This document shows, piece by piece, positions 45,531-57,830 of a stretch of 64,000 nucleotides of DNA. Within the stretch, counting starts at the first letter, position 1. Each line of letters begins with the position of its first letter. The notes under the pieces were generated by a model. The model was not told where the DNA came from. It made no database searches and was given only the letters and a program-made list of their open reading frames with translations. Source of the stretch: Corylus avellana (Eukaryota > Streptophyta > Magnoliopsida > Fagales > Betulaceae). Both the position numbers and the translations under genes were made by a program. The stretch covers positions 21,011,952-21,075,951 of the forward strand of contig NC_081546.1 of NCBI RefSeq assembly GCF_901000735.1, given 5' to 3'.

Positions 45531-47488
45531 GTCTTATAGCTATTGTGATTCTTAAAATATATATATATACACATATATACATTCCCGCTGCATACTTACC
45601 TAATGTGTTAGAAGTTATGGTAACTTTCCGTATCATTTACTTGTTAAATGAATATGGGGACGTTGCTAGTAACACTTTAAGGCTATATATTAGTTAAATA
45701 CTTTGGGAGCATCACAATTGGAGCTATTTGCACTTTCAATCAATTCAAAAAGTTGTAAAAGAGTCTCAGCTTTTGAAGGGAAGAGCTGGATCTAAACACC
45801 ACAAATAGGGTGGGACATGCATGGGGCCTCTATAGAGAGGACCGCGCATTGGCTATACACCTCAGTGGAAATGCTGAACAGTTGACAGCACATAAATAAC
45901 ACAAAAGAGACTCTTAAAATTTCTCGACAGCACATAGTGTCGTTAGATTTGAAAAAAGCCGCTAGTTGTTTGCGGCATTTTTAAGAAAGCAATACGATAC
46001 AAACCAGTGAGATTATTTTTATGATTATAGAATTCCATAATCATAATCTTTATTTTTATAGGTCTCAAGTGAAAAAGTTTAACATCATAATAATGATAAT
46101 AAATCGTTCTACTTGATTAGGTAGACCTGTAGGTAGTCAAAAGACCATCCCATTCCGGGCCAACTTTTCTCCCCACCTATGGCTCAGAGTAGACAAACTC
46201 ATTAGCTTTCGGAGTTGGTCCTCAAAATATCGGCCATTTAGTGGAGCTACAGTTGAGGTGGAAGTTGAAGATTCTCCATATTGGCGGCAAGTGGGAACAG
46301 AACTCACCCAATTAGGCTATAACCACCCAATCGCATCTTTAAGCTTCATACTTGCTCACCCCCACTTTATCTTTCAATGGAAATAACACAAAATAAGAAA
46401 GTTCCCACTTTGCGTATATGCTCCCCTGGTTAGGTCCATGTCATCAATCTCATTATCATTTACCAAAAATATTCGGTGTATTATAAGCTCAGATTTTTTT
46501 TTATATTAATTATGGACTGTCACCTCAATCTGTAATGAAATTTGCAATAAAAGATATAGTAAGTAACCTCAGGTTAATAAGAATGAATAAATAAATAAAC
46601 AAAGTTGCACATTATTTGTTAGCAGGAATTGACTGCTGCTGAAAAGATTTGGTGAATATACATCTTTTTGGTCAGTGGCTGATAAGTTTTATGGCCCTCC
46701 ACATGTGTTTCCTTCTTTCATTTACCCAATGAGAACATGCATTGTGCATACTTTCCACATTTTGGTCCCAAATATGGAATCCAATTGAATAAATTTTATC
46801 TCGGCTACATATATCCACCGATCTTCCTTGTTTTTTTCCTTTTTAATTTATGATCTTTTCTCAAGACTAGCTATTCCAAATATCTCAAAAGTCATGGTAT
46901 GCATGGAGAACCCATGTCCACTAGTTGGACAGATTTTGATTTCCCTGCAGATCGACCTAAGTTTATGTGATTTGGACACAATGGACTGTTTTAGAAGTCA
47001 TAATTTTTCAAATTTGTTGTTTCAAAAATCATTTTTGAGTGCACATTAGATGCCATCAGAGTCTTTTTTTTTTAAAAAAAAAAAAAAAATAGCCGTTTTT
47101 TTTATCAACAACCACAACATTTAGTTTTGTTTTTTTTTGTCTAGCTCTGTGCTTTTGTGTTCATGTAGAAATAAGTGGAGGCAGCCGTCCCAACATTTAG
47201 TTTTGTGCAATAACATTTCGGAAGTTCCTCCACACAATTCATTACAGCCTTAAAATCATGTTGGTTACCTGTATTAAAAATGAGAGCTTGAGAAAGCTTT
47301 ATATGTACAAGGAGAAAAAGTGTTCTTAGGCTGGATGTTGCAACGTGGGATAATGATCTCCCTTTCTGGTTTTTTAGAGTGTGGTGAGGCACTTAGATTG
47401 TTAATGTGACACTCATACTTTAAATCCCAGCTTAGTTTGTAGATTAGTCCTTGGTGATGGGCTTAGAGGTACTGGTCCGATTAGTTGG
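45531..47488. other. Intergenic, no supported gene
   Basis: Poly-T/poly-A pair at 47,065-47,090. Open frames at 46,828-47,049 and 47,141-47,392 (minus) have no recognisable content. The stretch 46,140-46,400 is less AT-rich than its surroundings, but I could not assign it. Confidence 0.45.
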
Positions 47489-48290
47489 TGTTAGGGAGAT
47501 TGATACTTTGAGGAGTCTTTTAGTGAGCCATAATATAGCATATTGAGACACCACACAACCCAAAGGCTTAAACCTATATGTTTGGGCCCAAAAATTCTAT
47601 ATTAATTACTCATACTTCTTACATCTTTCTAATGTGAGACTTTATCTTTTTACACTCACATACACACACACATATATATATATTCAACAATCTCCCCTTT
47701 AGTGCGAATCCATCACCACATTGCTACACTCCCCCTCAAACTGGAAGCCTTTTGTCCATCTCCAAGATTACTTGTGGGCTATGTGAGTTTTTTTTTTTTT
47801 TTTATTTTCTTGTCTGCACCATGCACTTTTGTCCCGACTCCCTACATCATGGACTCTTGTTGTGTGCCTTGTGCCATGAACTTCTTCTCTAGGGACGCTT
47901 GTTCCATGCTCATAGCATGCGCATGTTCTTACTCCATGAACCATGGTCAAGCTCATGCCATGACCATTTTCCCTTCACTCCAAGGACGCTCATTCATGCT
48001 CGCACTTTGCACCTTTTTGTCCGTACTCCGGGAAACTTTTTGTTTGTGCTTGCGCCACTCCACCATATTGTACATCACCATCAGCTTATTATGCCACTAG
48101 TTAGGGAGATTGATACATTGGAAAGTCTTTTTAGTAAGCCATAATATAGCATATTGAGACACCATATATAGAATCCAAAAGCTTAAGCCTATAGGTTTAG
48201 GCCCAGCAATGCTATATTAATCACTCACACTTCTTACATCTTTTCAATGTGGGGCTTCATCTTTTTACACTAACACATATATATTCAACA
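47489..48290 (-). mobile_element. TRIM-like element with PPT (second family)
   Basis: Direct repeats at 47,489-47,689 and 48,099-48,290 share 'GGGAGATTGATAC', 'AGCCATAATATAGCATATTG' and 'ATATATTCAACA'. On the minus strand AAAGGGGAGAT lies immediately before the left repeat (which then begins TGTTGAATATA), a clear PPT. TGGCATAA at the right repeat may be the PBS. The interior is ~409 bp and non-coding. No target duplication matches exactly (GTTGG versus GCTAA). Confidence 0.7.
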
Positions 48291-48398
48291 GCTAAGCTTA
48301 AGATAGCTTAGTAAAATGGTATTAGCCACCTAGTAATATCATGCGGTATTGTCAACACTGCATGTGGTTCTGAATGTTAGAGATTTAAAATGAGAGTC

Positions 48399-48607
48399 TG
48401 TAACACCACAATATCATATTGGGAAGATGAGCAGCTCACATAGAGTGAGTGGTTTATAAAGACACTTATAAGTGCTAATTAGTCCTACATTGTTTATTTA
48501 CTATGTGAAACTGTGCTTTATAAATGATTTTCGCAAAGCTCCAAATTGTCTAGTTGTTTTGGAGTGATAACGCAAATGTGCTTAATGCTTTTTCCTTGGT
48601 TGTTACA
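48399..48607 (+). mobile_element. TRIM-family LTR, single copy
   Basis: It begins TGTAACACCACAATATCATA and ends TTCCTTGGTTGTTACA. It aligns along its whole length with the reverse complement of the TRIM LTR at 13,471-13,679. It has no PBS beside it and flanks do not match (GAGTC, TTGAT), so it is an old solo LTR or a fragment. Confidence 0.75.
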
Positions 48608-49272
48608 TTTGATATTGTAAGTATCCCTCTAGTAGCGGTTACACCACTCAGAGATAAAATGCTAGAGACTCAAGGGCAAAAGCACAAGGAACAACTACAT
48701 GAGATCTTGTTTTTGATGCAGGTGATACCCATATATATTTATGTTTCCGCTATATTATATTTCTAACAATCCAGTCAATGATAAGCCTGCTATGCAAAAC
48801 CAATGGGTACTTCACTCTGAGCCTGGCCAGTTTGCAAGAAAAATTAGCGTAAAGTGAGAACATTTATATTGTTCAAGTACCTTTATCATGAGCCGAGTCA
48901 TTTATTTGCTTTTGGTTCTTTGTTTTTTTTCGCTATTTTTCTAATTTATTACGGATCTTTGTTAGGGTTGCCCACCATTTTTTTTTTTTTTTAGTTCCTT
49001 CTATTGTAATCATCTCCCATATTGAAAAAAAAAATAAAAAAATAAAAAAAAGGCACCTTTATCAACGAGTAAGTCAAACAAGCTTAAACAAAAATCCCAT
49101 TAATGATGGCTATTCTTTAGTACATCTCGGTACTTATCTTTGAAGCAGAGTGTCATGATGGTAATGTTGAGACGGTCTCCAAAACTCTAATCGGTTGAAT
49201 GATATTTTGCTTGTAATTAAATAATATTGTTTATTCCCTGGTTTTATAATTGAATATTGGGCATATACACTG
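48608..49272. other. Intergenic, no gene seen
   Basis: Poly-T/poly-A tracts near 48,980-49,050. No coding or RNA signal is visible. Confidence 0.45.
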
Positions 49273-49336
<64 letters not shown>

Positions 49337-49337
49337 T
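49273..49337. repeat. (TA)n(TG)n microsatellite
   Basis: A TA run of ~36 bases passes directly into a TG run of ~26 bases. Confidence 0.95.
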
Positions 49338-49606
49338 GTCCTATCATGTACATGTCAGGTCATTAAGTTGCATTGTATTTGACTATGGTATGTGTTAAGG
49401 GATTATCACACAAAAGATCATAGGCATAGGTCCTTATAACTTATAAATTGCTCCTTGTAGTTGTAAATGGAACTAAGAATCCATATAGACAATAAATATC
49501 AATCTTAATTATTTATCTTGATCAAGTGTACTTCAGGTTAATATGTTGGTATAGGAGTAATGAGATTCTATGCAACGAATCGACCATGTGAGTGATCGTT
49601 CTTTTA

Positions 49607-50163
49607 AGGAAAAACTTCACTTTAGACCCCTAAACTACCGCACATTTTGAGAAGACCCTTCCAAAATTATAAAAACTCTCAATTTACACCCATAAACTTT
49701 CAATTTCAATCAATTTACCATCGTCCGTTAGTTTTAGCCGTTAACTTTGAACTAAAATGCCTAAAAAGACCAAATTCAAAAAGACACACGACTGGTCGTG
49801 ACCCAGTAGACCCAAGCTAAGTTGCAACTGTGACCCAACCATGGGTCTCCTGACCCACACTGGGTCGCGGACAAACCCACGGTGGGTCTCTGGCCGAGAC
49901 CCGCCTAGGTCACTGTGGTAATTTTTTTTTATAACTTTTTTAAAAAAAAAATTTAATTTGAAATTAAACGTAAATTTAGAATTTTATAAAAAAAAAATTC
50001 AGGGGTATAAACATCATTGTATCATTTTTAATGTTTAAAATCTAACTGATGAGGGTTAATTAACTCATATTGAAAGTTCATAGGGTTAAATTGAGAGTTT
50101 TTGAATTTAGAGAGGTTTTTTCAAAACGCACGATAGTTCAGGAGTCTAAAGTGAAGTTTTCAC
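49607..50163. mobile_element. Mutator-like MITE with long inverted repeats
   Basis: Arms of ~100 bases ('AACTTCACTTTAGACCCCTA...' and the reverse complement at 50,060-50,160) bracket a G/C-richer centre with repeated TGGGTC/GACCCA words (49,785-49,910). TTCTTTTA occurs on each side (49,599-49,606 and 50,164-50,171), an 8-9-bp duplication. Long TIRs and this duplication length fit Mutator-like elements. It has no coding capacity. Confidence 0.75.
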
Positions 50164-50459
50164 TTCTTTTAGCATTGTCATAAGAATGATGTACATGCAT
50201 AACAGCTTATAACAGTTACTCTAAATTCTGAGAAGATTGTGAATTCAGATGTAAAGTGTAGGTCACTTTGATTCATCAAGAAGTGAGACCTTCCTACAAT
50301 TCAAATCTCAATGATCGCATGTAACATTGTAGAAACGCCCTCTTCAAGAAGGAATCCAAATCATTTATATATAACAAAATTATAAGGAATATTATTTGAA
50401 ATAAATTTCATGGAAATGATTATTTAAAGCTCAAGCCTAAGTGTTTCGGTGGGAGATAC

Positions 50460-51553
50460 TGAAACTTTTGTGTACATAGTAAGATGGAGTCTCCAAGAGT
50501 ACAAAGAATAATCATGTAATTAAATTGGATACTCAAGAACAAGAGGAAGTGAATTAAAGTGACAATTTATTGGCTTTGATTAGACTACGAAATATTCCAT
50601 GAAGGGGTATTATGCATTAAATAAACAAGTCACGTGGATTAATTGATTAAATTCAAAATTTTGAATTAGAGAGTATTCACATTTGTTTAGTGGAATCAAT
50701 TATAATTAGTAGTAACATATGACAAGTCATGAATGACAAATATCACGGGCCTATTAGAGCTAGTTGTATTTTTTTTCTTTAGGTCCTTCTTTGAACTAAT
50801 GTAAAATCATTATTTGGTTTTGGGCCTTAGACCTTAGTTATTTATTTAAGACTTGTTATTTGGAGTTTATAGACTTGTGAATTTAATTCCTAAAGGCTTA
50901 AGCAGTTAAAAGAACATTGAGCTCAGTGATTTAATTCCTAAAGGCTTAAGGAGTTAAAAGATCATTGGTCTAATGGAATAAAACCCAAGCCAAAGGAAAA
51001 AGGGGCTAGGATTAAACCTAGCCCTAGGAGGCACATGGGGAGAGTAACGGTCACAAGTGTGACCATAAATCCTAGAACTCCTAGGATTCTAGAATGCGCT
51101 TTTCTTATCTCTCCAAGTATTCAGAAGTCTATAAATAGAGGACCATAGAGTAGGACAAGGTATAAGAGTGTGCATAAACAATTGAGAGATAATTGTAAAA
51201 TATACAGAGAAAGAAGCAAAAATATTATTTTCTTAGTTTATGCTTCTATCTAGTTCTCAAAAAACTTGAGAGTAATTTGTAAACCCATATTCACAGTCAT
51301 ATTCAGTCATCAAAGAGAAAATATAAACTCTCAAACAAATCCTCAAGAACAAAAATCTAGCATCATCAAACATGTAAGAAGAATTTCAATCAGAATTATA
51401 TAGCCCAACATGCCTAGGAGAGGCCAAAAACTCATGTAAATAACACTCATTTGGGTATTAATTTTAATACTTTAGCCTTGTTAATATATCTTGATGAAAC
51501 GGTCTACGAGATTATTTTCTATGCGTATATTTTTTATATGCATGATCTCAACA
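50460..51553 (+). mobile_element. Copia-like LTR with PPT before and PBS after
   Basis: Left: CGGTGGGAGATAC (PPT-like) then TGAAACTTTT. Right: GATCTCAACA, then AG and the PBS at 51,556. A TATA box (TATAAATA, 51,130-51,137) lies in the body, so orientation is plus. A 30-base direct repeat ('TTTAATTCCTAAAGGCTTAA') occurs at 50,880-50,960. Flanks do not form a target duplication, as expected if both neighbours are element interior. The left boundary is less sure than the right. Confidence 0.55.
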
Positions 51554-51555
51554 AG

Positions 51556-51567
51556 TGGTATCAAAAA
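51556..51567 (+). other. tRNA-Met-type PBS (degenerate)
   Basis: TGGTATCAAAAACC follows the LTR end by two bases. The first eight bases match the initiator-tRNA PBS. No coding follows. Confidence 0.6.
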
Positions 51568-51944
51568 CCAACTTCAAGAAAACATGGTTAGATCTTATAC
51601 ACATGTTCTTTATGCTTGTCAGCTATTGCATGTTGTCTGTGTTGGATTTTAATTAATTCCAACGGCTCCAACCATTTTTGTTTATCGTTCTCAGTCCTAC
51701 ACGATATTTATCCTGATTTGGAATGCTTCAAGTCAATTGGAGTACATTTGCTATTTTTCTTATTTCTACCATTCAAAACAGTGTTGTTGTATTTTTCACA
51801 ACAAAAGTTGCTATAATCACAATTTTTTGTGATGCTTTAAAAAAGTCCTAAAATTGATTAGGGATTTTTTTGTTTTTTTTTTTCATATATTAAACTAGCT
51901 AGGTTAATAATTTTTTTCCAAAAGAGTTTGATCCATTTTTCATT

Positions 51945-52310
51945 CATCTGACAATTGAGGGTTGGCAATTAAGGGACTTGTCTACTTGTTATTTTAGGAC
52001 AAGGAGAAAGGTCTACTAGTACAATAAGGAGTCTATATTCCAAGTTTAAGTCTGAGTCCTAGTTTATGTTGGAGTCCTTTATTAATTAGTCTTTCCAGTC
52101 CATCTTTTACTTGGATTCCTTATCTTATAAATAGGAAGTTTATTTTCATAAAGAGATTAATAAACATGCATTGTGGCTTTCCTCCATTCCTAATTGGAGT
52201 TTATGGTCTCTCCTACCCGAAAGGAGTTATTGTGGTCTCTCCTACCCGAAAGGAGTCATTATTATCAATATATTTCTAGTATTAGTTGTGGGGTTCCATC
52301 ACAACAATTT
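51945..52310 (+). mobile_element. LTR-like segment with TATA box
   Basis: CTTATAAATAGGAAG (near 52,122-52,136), a leader, and two copies of the ~30-base unit 'TGGTCTCTCCTACCCGAAAG' (52,204-52,262) suggest an LTR. Termini are not resolved. Confidence 0.35.
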
Positions 52311-52511
52311 TGTTTTAAGTTTTTCGCATGATTTGTGAGCGCTTAAAAAAATTTGTGACAATTAATTTGGCATGTAGAAAGGATATGGTTAACACATAAA
52401 GATGAAACGGTGTTTTTAGTTTTTTCTCAATATATTTTCTAATGTTTTCTAAAGTATTCCGAGTCTGAAATGTTAGATTCCTACATATTTGAACTTGTAA
52501 GTTTTCTTTTT

Positions 52512-53083
52512 GATGCATAATAAAGGAAATAAATTTCTTTGATTATGGAATATGTTCAATCACCACACAGCCAAAACAAGGATTTTGTTGAAGAATTGAA
52601 GTGGAAACATTTTGACCAACAAATCAAAGGCAAAATCAAATTGGGGCAGTCAATCTGAGAAAACCAATCACTAAAGAAGATTTAATGCATAAGCATAGTA
52701 CACTTACAACCCTTTATAATGAGTAATGTCTACGCAGACAAATTCCTCACTTGCCTCTTGCCCATGGCAACTCCAACTCCTCACTGGCAAAGCTTGTTTA
52801 AATAGAATCCTTACCAACCTACTGGTAAACTTCAAGCTTGAACAACAACTCCAAAAGAGATGGCAAAGGAAGCTCTTAAACAAAACTCGCTTGACATACA
52901 TAAGCAAAGTGTTTAAGCTTTTTGAAGGCTTAGGGTAGTCACCAATTGCCTAATAACATCCTTTTAAAAGAGAAAGGTTGTAAAACTTCTGCATGTGAAA
53001 ATCGTAACATCTACAACCAGAACACTTAAAAAGTTACAATATGTGTTTTGATCATCCAAATATACCAATACTCAAACCCTATC
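52512..53083 (-). mobile_element. Copia-type LTR fragment
   Basis: It shares 'CACACAGCCAAAACAAGG', 'GAAGTGGAAAC' and 'TTAAAAAGTTACAA..GTTTTGATCA' with the LTRs at 23,727 and 41,662. It ends AAACCCTATCA. The left end is approximate. Confidence 0.5.
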
Positions 53084-53339
53084 ATTTTGGATGCATGCAC
53101 GTGTAGGTGTACTTTAGGAAGAGTGACATGTTCATGAGTTAAAAGAAAGAGTTGTTGGTTCAGTGAAAGTGGAAAAGACAAAATTTATAAAAATAAATTG
53201 ACATTTATTTTTATAAATAAAAAAAAAATTAAAAAAAAAAAGTCACCATTAAGCATCAGATTTTATTAAATGTGCGAAATTATTTTCTCATGAAAAGTGT
53301 GCCAATTTTTATTTTATTTTTTTATTTTTTTATTTTTTA

Positions 53340-55345
53340 ATGAATGAGTAACTTTCATTAACCAACAACTAAATACTTTACAAAGAAAAGCTAAAACACT
53401 TAGCTAAAGCTGAAAACACCTATACAAGCAAAAAAAACCCCACAAGATTAAACCAATATTCCATCTACACTTCAAGCACTACAACGAATATCATTTCCTC
53501 TAGTCTTTTTAAATCTATCTTTTGTAGCAAACCAGATCCTCACCTCCCTTCTAATACGTTAAATAAGCTTTTCTTCAGTGCACGGATTATTGTTATGTCT
53601 CAAAGCATTACGATTCCTCCAAATATTATATATTGTAGAAGTAAAAACTAGCCGACACAAATAAGCCTTCATAGTTTCGTCCCTCCACTTCTCGAACCCA
53701 AAAGAAACCACATCTTCCCAGCAAGTAGGCGGGTTAAGCACGCTACATAAACTCATAACCTGCTGCCAAATTCTGCTACTATAACCACAAGCAAAAAATA
53801 AATGATCTCCATGTCTACAAAAAATGAATTTCACATCCCCTTGAAACCCCCATATCAACAACTTCCTCCCAGTGGTCAAAGCATCCATCATTGCTAACCA
53901 AGTGATGAAAGCTTGTTTAGGAATTGAAAAAGGAAACCAAACCAAAGCCCACCAATCCATAACATTTTCCTTAACCCGAATTGAATCCCAAGTATCTGAG
54001 CAAGAGAACTTACCAATTTTAGAAGCATTCCACTTCGGCTTATCCTCATCACCAATAGGATTCATACACAACCTAGCTACTTTGAATATTAACAAGATGA
54101 TCCGAACGAGCAACAGGCCTATACCATTGACCATTCTCGATGATAGAGTCTAACCGGGCCTCAAGTTTACTATGAGCATCATAGATGACTCTATGCCCAT
54201 ACTTCTCATAGAGCACCCCATCTGGGTGCCAAGCATCAAACCAAAGATAAATATTCTTCTCATTACCAACATCAAAAGAGATAAAATGTTTTGCTTCATC
54301 TCTAAGCTTTAACAATTTTCTCCAACTCCAAGTGCAAATCTAAGGGATAGAAACTTGCCAAAAGCTCTTTCCCTTTAGAAGACTTTCCTTTACCCATGCA
54401 ACCCAAAGGGATCCAACTTTCGCAAACAAACTCCAAATATGCCTCATCATGGCAACCCGGTTCCATTCCTCAAGATTTTTAATGCCTACCTTCCCCCTCT
54501 TTTTTTGGCATAGAAAGCACACTCCAATAAACTTTAGCTCTAGCATTCCCTTCATCATTACCATTCTAAAGAAATCTATTAAATTTTTGTTCAATAGCTC
54601 TAATAATTCTCTTTGGTAGAATGAAAATACTACTCCAATAAACTGCACACTATACAGCACAGAAGAAATAAGTTGCAACCTTGCAGCAAAGGATAAATTC
54701 TTAGAAAGCCAAGAATTTATTCTTGCAGTAATTTTCTCCAAAAGAGTGTCACAATCAGCTGCACACAGCTGAGAAGAAATCAAGGGAACACCTAAATAAC
54801 AAACTGGAAGCTTACCTTCACCAATCTTCAACGTAGAAAGAAACTGAGATTGAACCAAAGGAGAAACCCCAGCACAAAAACAAGTACTCTTATTAGGATT
54901 TGCCTTCAGACCAGAGAGAGACTCAAACTCACTAAGAACTTTCCGAATATCACTAACAGAACATACACTAGCCTCTGAGAAAATAAGATCATCCACAAAA
55001 CATAGATGAGTGAGACCAACCTTAGAGCAGCGATGATGATAGCCAAATCCCTTCTTCTTAACCACACAATCTGCCAAAAGACTAGACAAAACTTTCATAA
55101 ACAAAACAAACAAATAAGAAGATAAAGGATCACCTTGCCTAAAACCTCTCTTCCCCTCAAAATAACCAACCAAAGTACCTTTTACAGCCACCAAAAATCG
55201 AGGAGAAGTAATACACTCCCGAACCAAGGAAATAAATTTTTCAGGCATACCAAAACAACAAAGACTATAAAGAGCAAAATCTCAATTGATTGAATCTTAT
55301 GCCTTCATAAGATCCACCTTCATTGTACAAACTTGAGTAGATTTT
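53340..55345 (-). mobile_element. 5'-truncated L1-type LINE with RT domain
   Basis: The minus strand encodes the reverse transcriptase from just before 'KVDLMKA' (near 55,310) through 'GKRGFRQGDPLSSYLFVLFM', the catalytic 'LCFVDDLIF', 'GLKANPNKSTCF' and 'YLGVPLIS' (54,340-55,248). It continues to the zf-RVT end (53,559-54,134: 'WWALVWFPFSIPKQ', 'CRHGDHLFFAC'). Stops interrupt the frame, e.g. in 'KA*DSIN*'. The 3' end (plus 53,322-53,345) reads TTAATGAAAGTTACTCATTC plus A/T-rich tail, matching the 3' end of the LINE at 25,938. The endonuclease half is missing. Confidence 0.9.
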
Positions 55346-55636
55346 TACAATTGCTTATTCAAATATATGACTTAATGTTTTATGATAATGTTTCATTTTA
55401 AAGAAATATGAAAAAGAAAGAATAGCTGCACATGCAAATAGTGATCCTTGAAAGTCAAACTTAAAGAGTAAAGTATTTTAAAGTTGCATGTGCAATATAA
55501 GAGCCGGACCTACGACACTCATAGTACAAAGTTTTATCAAAGGATAGCAAGTGTAACACAGCAAGTTGAGTAGGCTATCCATAGGGGACTCTACTTTATT
55601 ATGTGTCACCCATGATGACGGAACAGATAGTCACCG

Positions 55637-55761
55637 TTTCAAATGAATTCGATAATATTCTGTTAGTTATAGTGGAAGAATATTTTTGTCTTTTTACTTT
55701 TTGAGCGGACAAAAATACTCATCCACTATAACTAGCTGGATATTATCCAGTTCATTTGAAA
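55637..55761. repeat. Short foldback MITE
   Basis: Arms of ~54 bases starting TTTCAAATGAATTCGATAAT pair with the reverse complement ending at 55,761, separated by ~16 bases. The pairing is mostly perfect. No clear target duplication. Confidence 0.75.
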
Positions 55762-57269
55762 TGAAGAAGATCTTAATTCCATGATGACAGTCTGGTGCTT
55801 GGAAATGGTCGATAAAGGTTTTTCCTAAATAGTTAGCCCATCATATGGTCAAATGAAGAAACATAAATGTCCATTGGGGCGCGCCAAACCTATCTTGTGT
55901 AGAGGTAAATAGTACGAAAAACGTTTAAAAAGTTAAACAGTACATTTGCTATCCCATGCAAAATTCAAAGGAGGTTTTGATCTAATATTTTGTGAATATT
56001 GAATGATACCTCTTCCGTTTTTTTTTTTCTTTTCTTTTTCTTTTTAAAAAATTCCCTAAGCATAGAACACCAATGGGGGCAATAGATTCGCATGGATTTT
56101 GTAGTAGGATTCCCTACAATACAAATGGGGTTGGATGCTATATAGGCAGTGGTACCAACGAACGAAAACCACCCATTTTATTCCGATTATGATAAGGTAC
56201 TCAATGGCAAATTTGTAACCAATTAACAAAAGCAACCCGTCCCGTCCAGCCCCCACAAAACCTGAGAACCAACAGATATTATTCACTATAACCAAATCTC
56301 AAGTCTAGTTTTCAATACCCACAACATGCGGATCGGGTATCCGAAATGCCCAATATCCGGCTTGACCCGACCCATGCCCACCCCTAAGTATATATAAAGG
56401 AAAAAACAATTGAAAAATAAAAGTTACCACCTTTATTTCGTAACATATTATGAATTATATACTGTGACCATTGAGAATTCAATTAAATAGAGGTATTAAG
56501 GCACTTTGACAATTATATGAAAATGATCAATTTTATTTTGAATAACCCTCTTACCGATTAATTTTTAGTAATTTTTAGAAAATTACTACTACTTTTGTTT
56601 TTATATATTTTATTTTTATGTGTGTTGTTTTTTACTGTTGTATGTCGATTCTTTTTCTTAAATGTCTCTTTATAATTTTAATGATCATTTGTTTGTTCTT
56701 TATTAATTCTCTTATATTAAAGATGCGCAAGTTACTATTATTTGTAACTTTCACCATTTATAATCCATTTGCTTGAAAGAATAGTATAATGACGTACACT
56801 CTATGCTCTCTAATATTGCATACTTACCACTTCTTTTAAACTAATAATTTCTTTCAAAATATTGTTTCAATGAAGGTTTTGATCTAATATGTTTTGAATA
56901 TTAATGGATGATACCTCTTCTTTTCTTTTCTTTTTTTCATTTTATTAAAAAAAAATAAAAAAAAAAAATCCCTCAGCTTGGATGATGATACCTCTTTGCT
57001 TGCTCTTTTACGTATTTTTTTTAATATAGTTCTTTTACCAAGAGTCACTTATTATTCACTTAAAAAAGTCTTATAAAACCTTCTGCTTCTAGCCCAAGAC
57101 ATTGCTTGAACCAAGATTATATTTTCATATTTCCAAAAGCTACGATTTCTCAATAACTCTTTTTGAATAAGAAATTTTTTAAAGAGTAAATCAACATACA
57201 AAATAGAATATTTGTATTTCAAAGGTGTCAAGCTATTTCATAGGGATAATGATTTAAGAATGTAATCCA
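55762..57269. other. AT-rich intergenic, no gene seen
   Basis: Homopolymer tracts at 56,020-56,050 and 56,930-56,970. The minus-strand open frame at 56,056-56,295 shows nothing recognisable. 'TTTTGATCTAATATKTTTTGAATATTRAATGATACCTCTTC' is a direct repeat (approximate wording) near 55,977 and 56,878. Confidence 0.45.
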
Positions 57270-57277
57270 TATAAATA
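57270..57277 (+). promoter_or_regulatory. TATA box of the cysteine-rich protein gene
   Basis: CATATAAATAATT lies ~55 bases before the ATG at 57,330. Spacing would give a short leader of ~25 bases. AT-rich context weakens the call. Confidence 0.4.
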
Positions 57278-57329
57278 ATTTTTGTATTTAATATTCAAAT
57301 AAGAGAATTTTTGAAGTAGGAGAAACAAG

Positions 57330-57752
57330 ATGATAAGGAAATGTATGACAAAACTTATGCTGGTGATACTGGAGTTGATTCTCCTTATAATACTCGAAGG
57401 GCATGCTAACGACCCTACCCCTCTCTCTTATGCTCCCATTCCACTACCAACTAGTTTTCTTCCCTTCCAACTTGATAATTATGATATGACTCATATCCAT
57501 TTTTGCCTTGAAAGAACGCTTGAAGTATGTGGAGATGTGCAAAATTTAGTAAAACATAAGAATGTGTGTATTGTTTGTTTTCTTTTAGAATGCTTTTTTA
57601 TGGACCCAATGCATCATGGAGATATTCACAGCGAAAATGAAATTATTAAGACAAAGTGTGAAAGTTTATGTGTCGAGGAAAGGAAATTGTGTGGCCTCCC
57701 TCTTTTACCATGTTTAGTAAATTGCTACGAAGACAGCATAAAAAAGGATTAA
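57330..57752 (+). CDS. Small secreted cysteine-rich protein
   Basis: A single intact frame of 140 residues. The N-terminus is a signal peptide (hydrophobic 'LMLVILELILLIILEGHA'; cleavage probably near residue 26). The ATG at 57,330 is used; a second Met at residue 6 would also keep the signal. The mature part has ten cysteines spaced C-x7-C-x12-C-x2-C-x4-C-x21-C-x3-C-x6-C-x6-C-x3-C, enough for five disulfides. The C-terminal half contains CX3C-x13-CX3C ('CESLCVEERKLCGLPLLPC'), the spacing used by alpha-hairpinin-type peptides, but I do not recognise the full family. Such proteins are usually secreted to the apoplast and act in defence or cell signalling; that is an inference from type. A Pack-MULE lies 78 bases downstream. 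No paralogue is seen in the window. Confidence 0.65.
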   Translation: MIRKCMTKLMLVILELILLIILEGHANDPTPLSYAPIPLPTSFLPFQLDNYDMTHIHFCLERTLEVCGDVQNLVKHKNVCIVCFLLECFFMDPMHHGDIHSENEIIKTKCESLCVEERKLCGLPLLPCLVNCYEDSIKKD

Positions 57753-57830
57753 ATATCTATATCTAGAATCATTGAGCTGAGAGTCTGGTAAAAGGTTTGC
57801 AACTATTTCTCTGGCTTTAATTTCTTTTTA

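Noticed and set aside
53300..55345. Target duplication for the minus-strand LINE (ATTTTTA on both sides)
   Set aside because: The match is short and AT-only, indistinguishable from chance next to a poly(T) tract.
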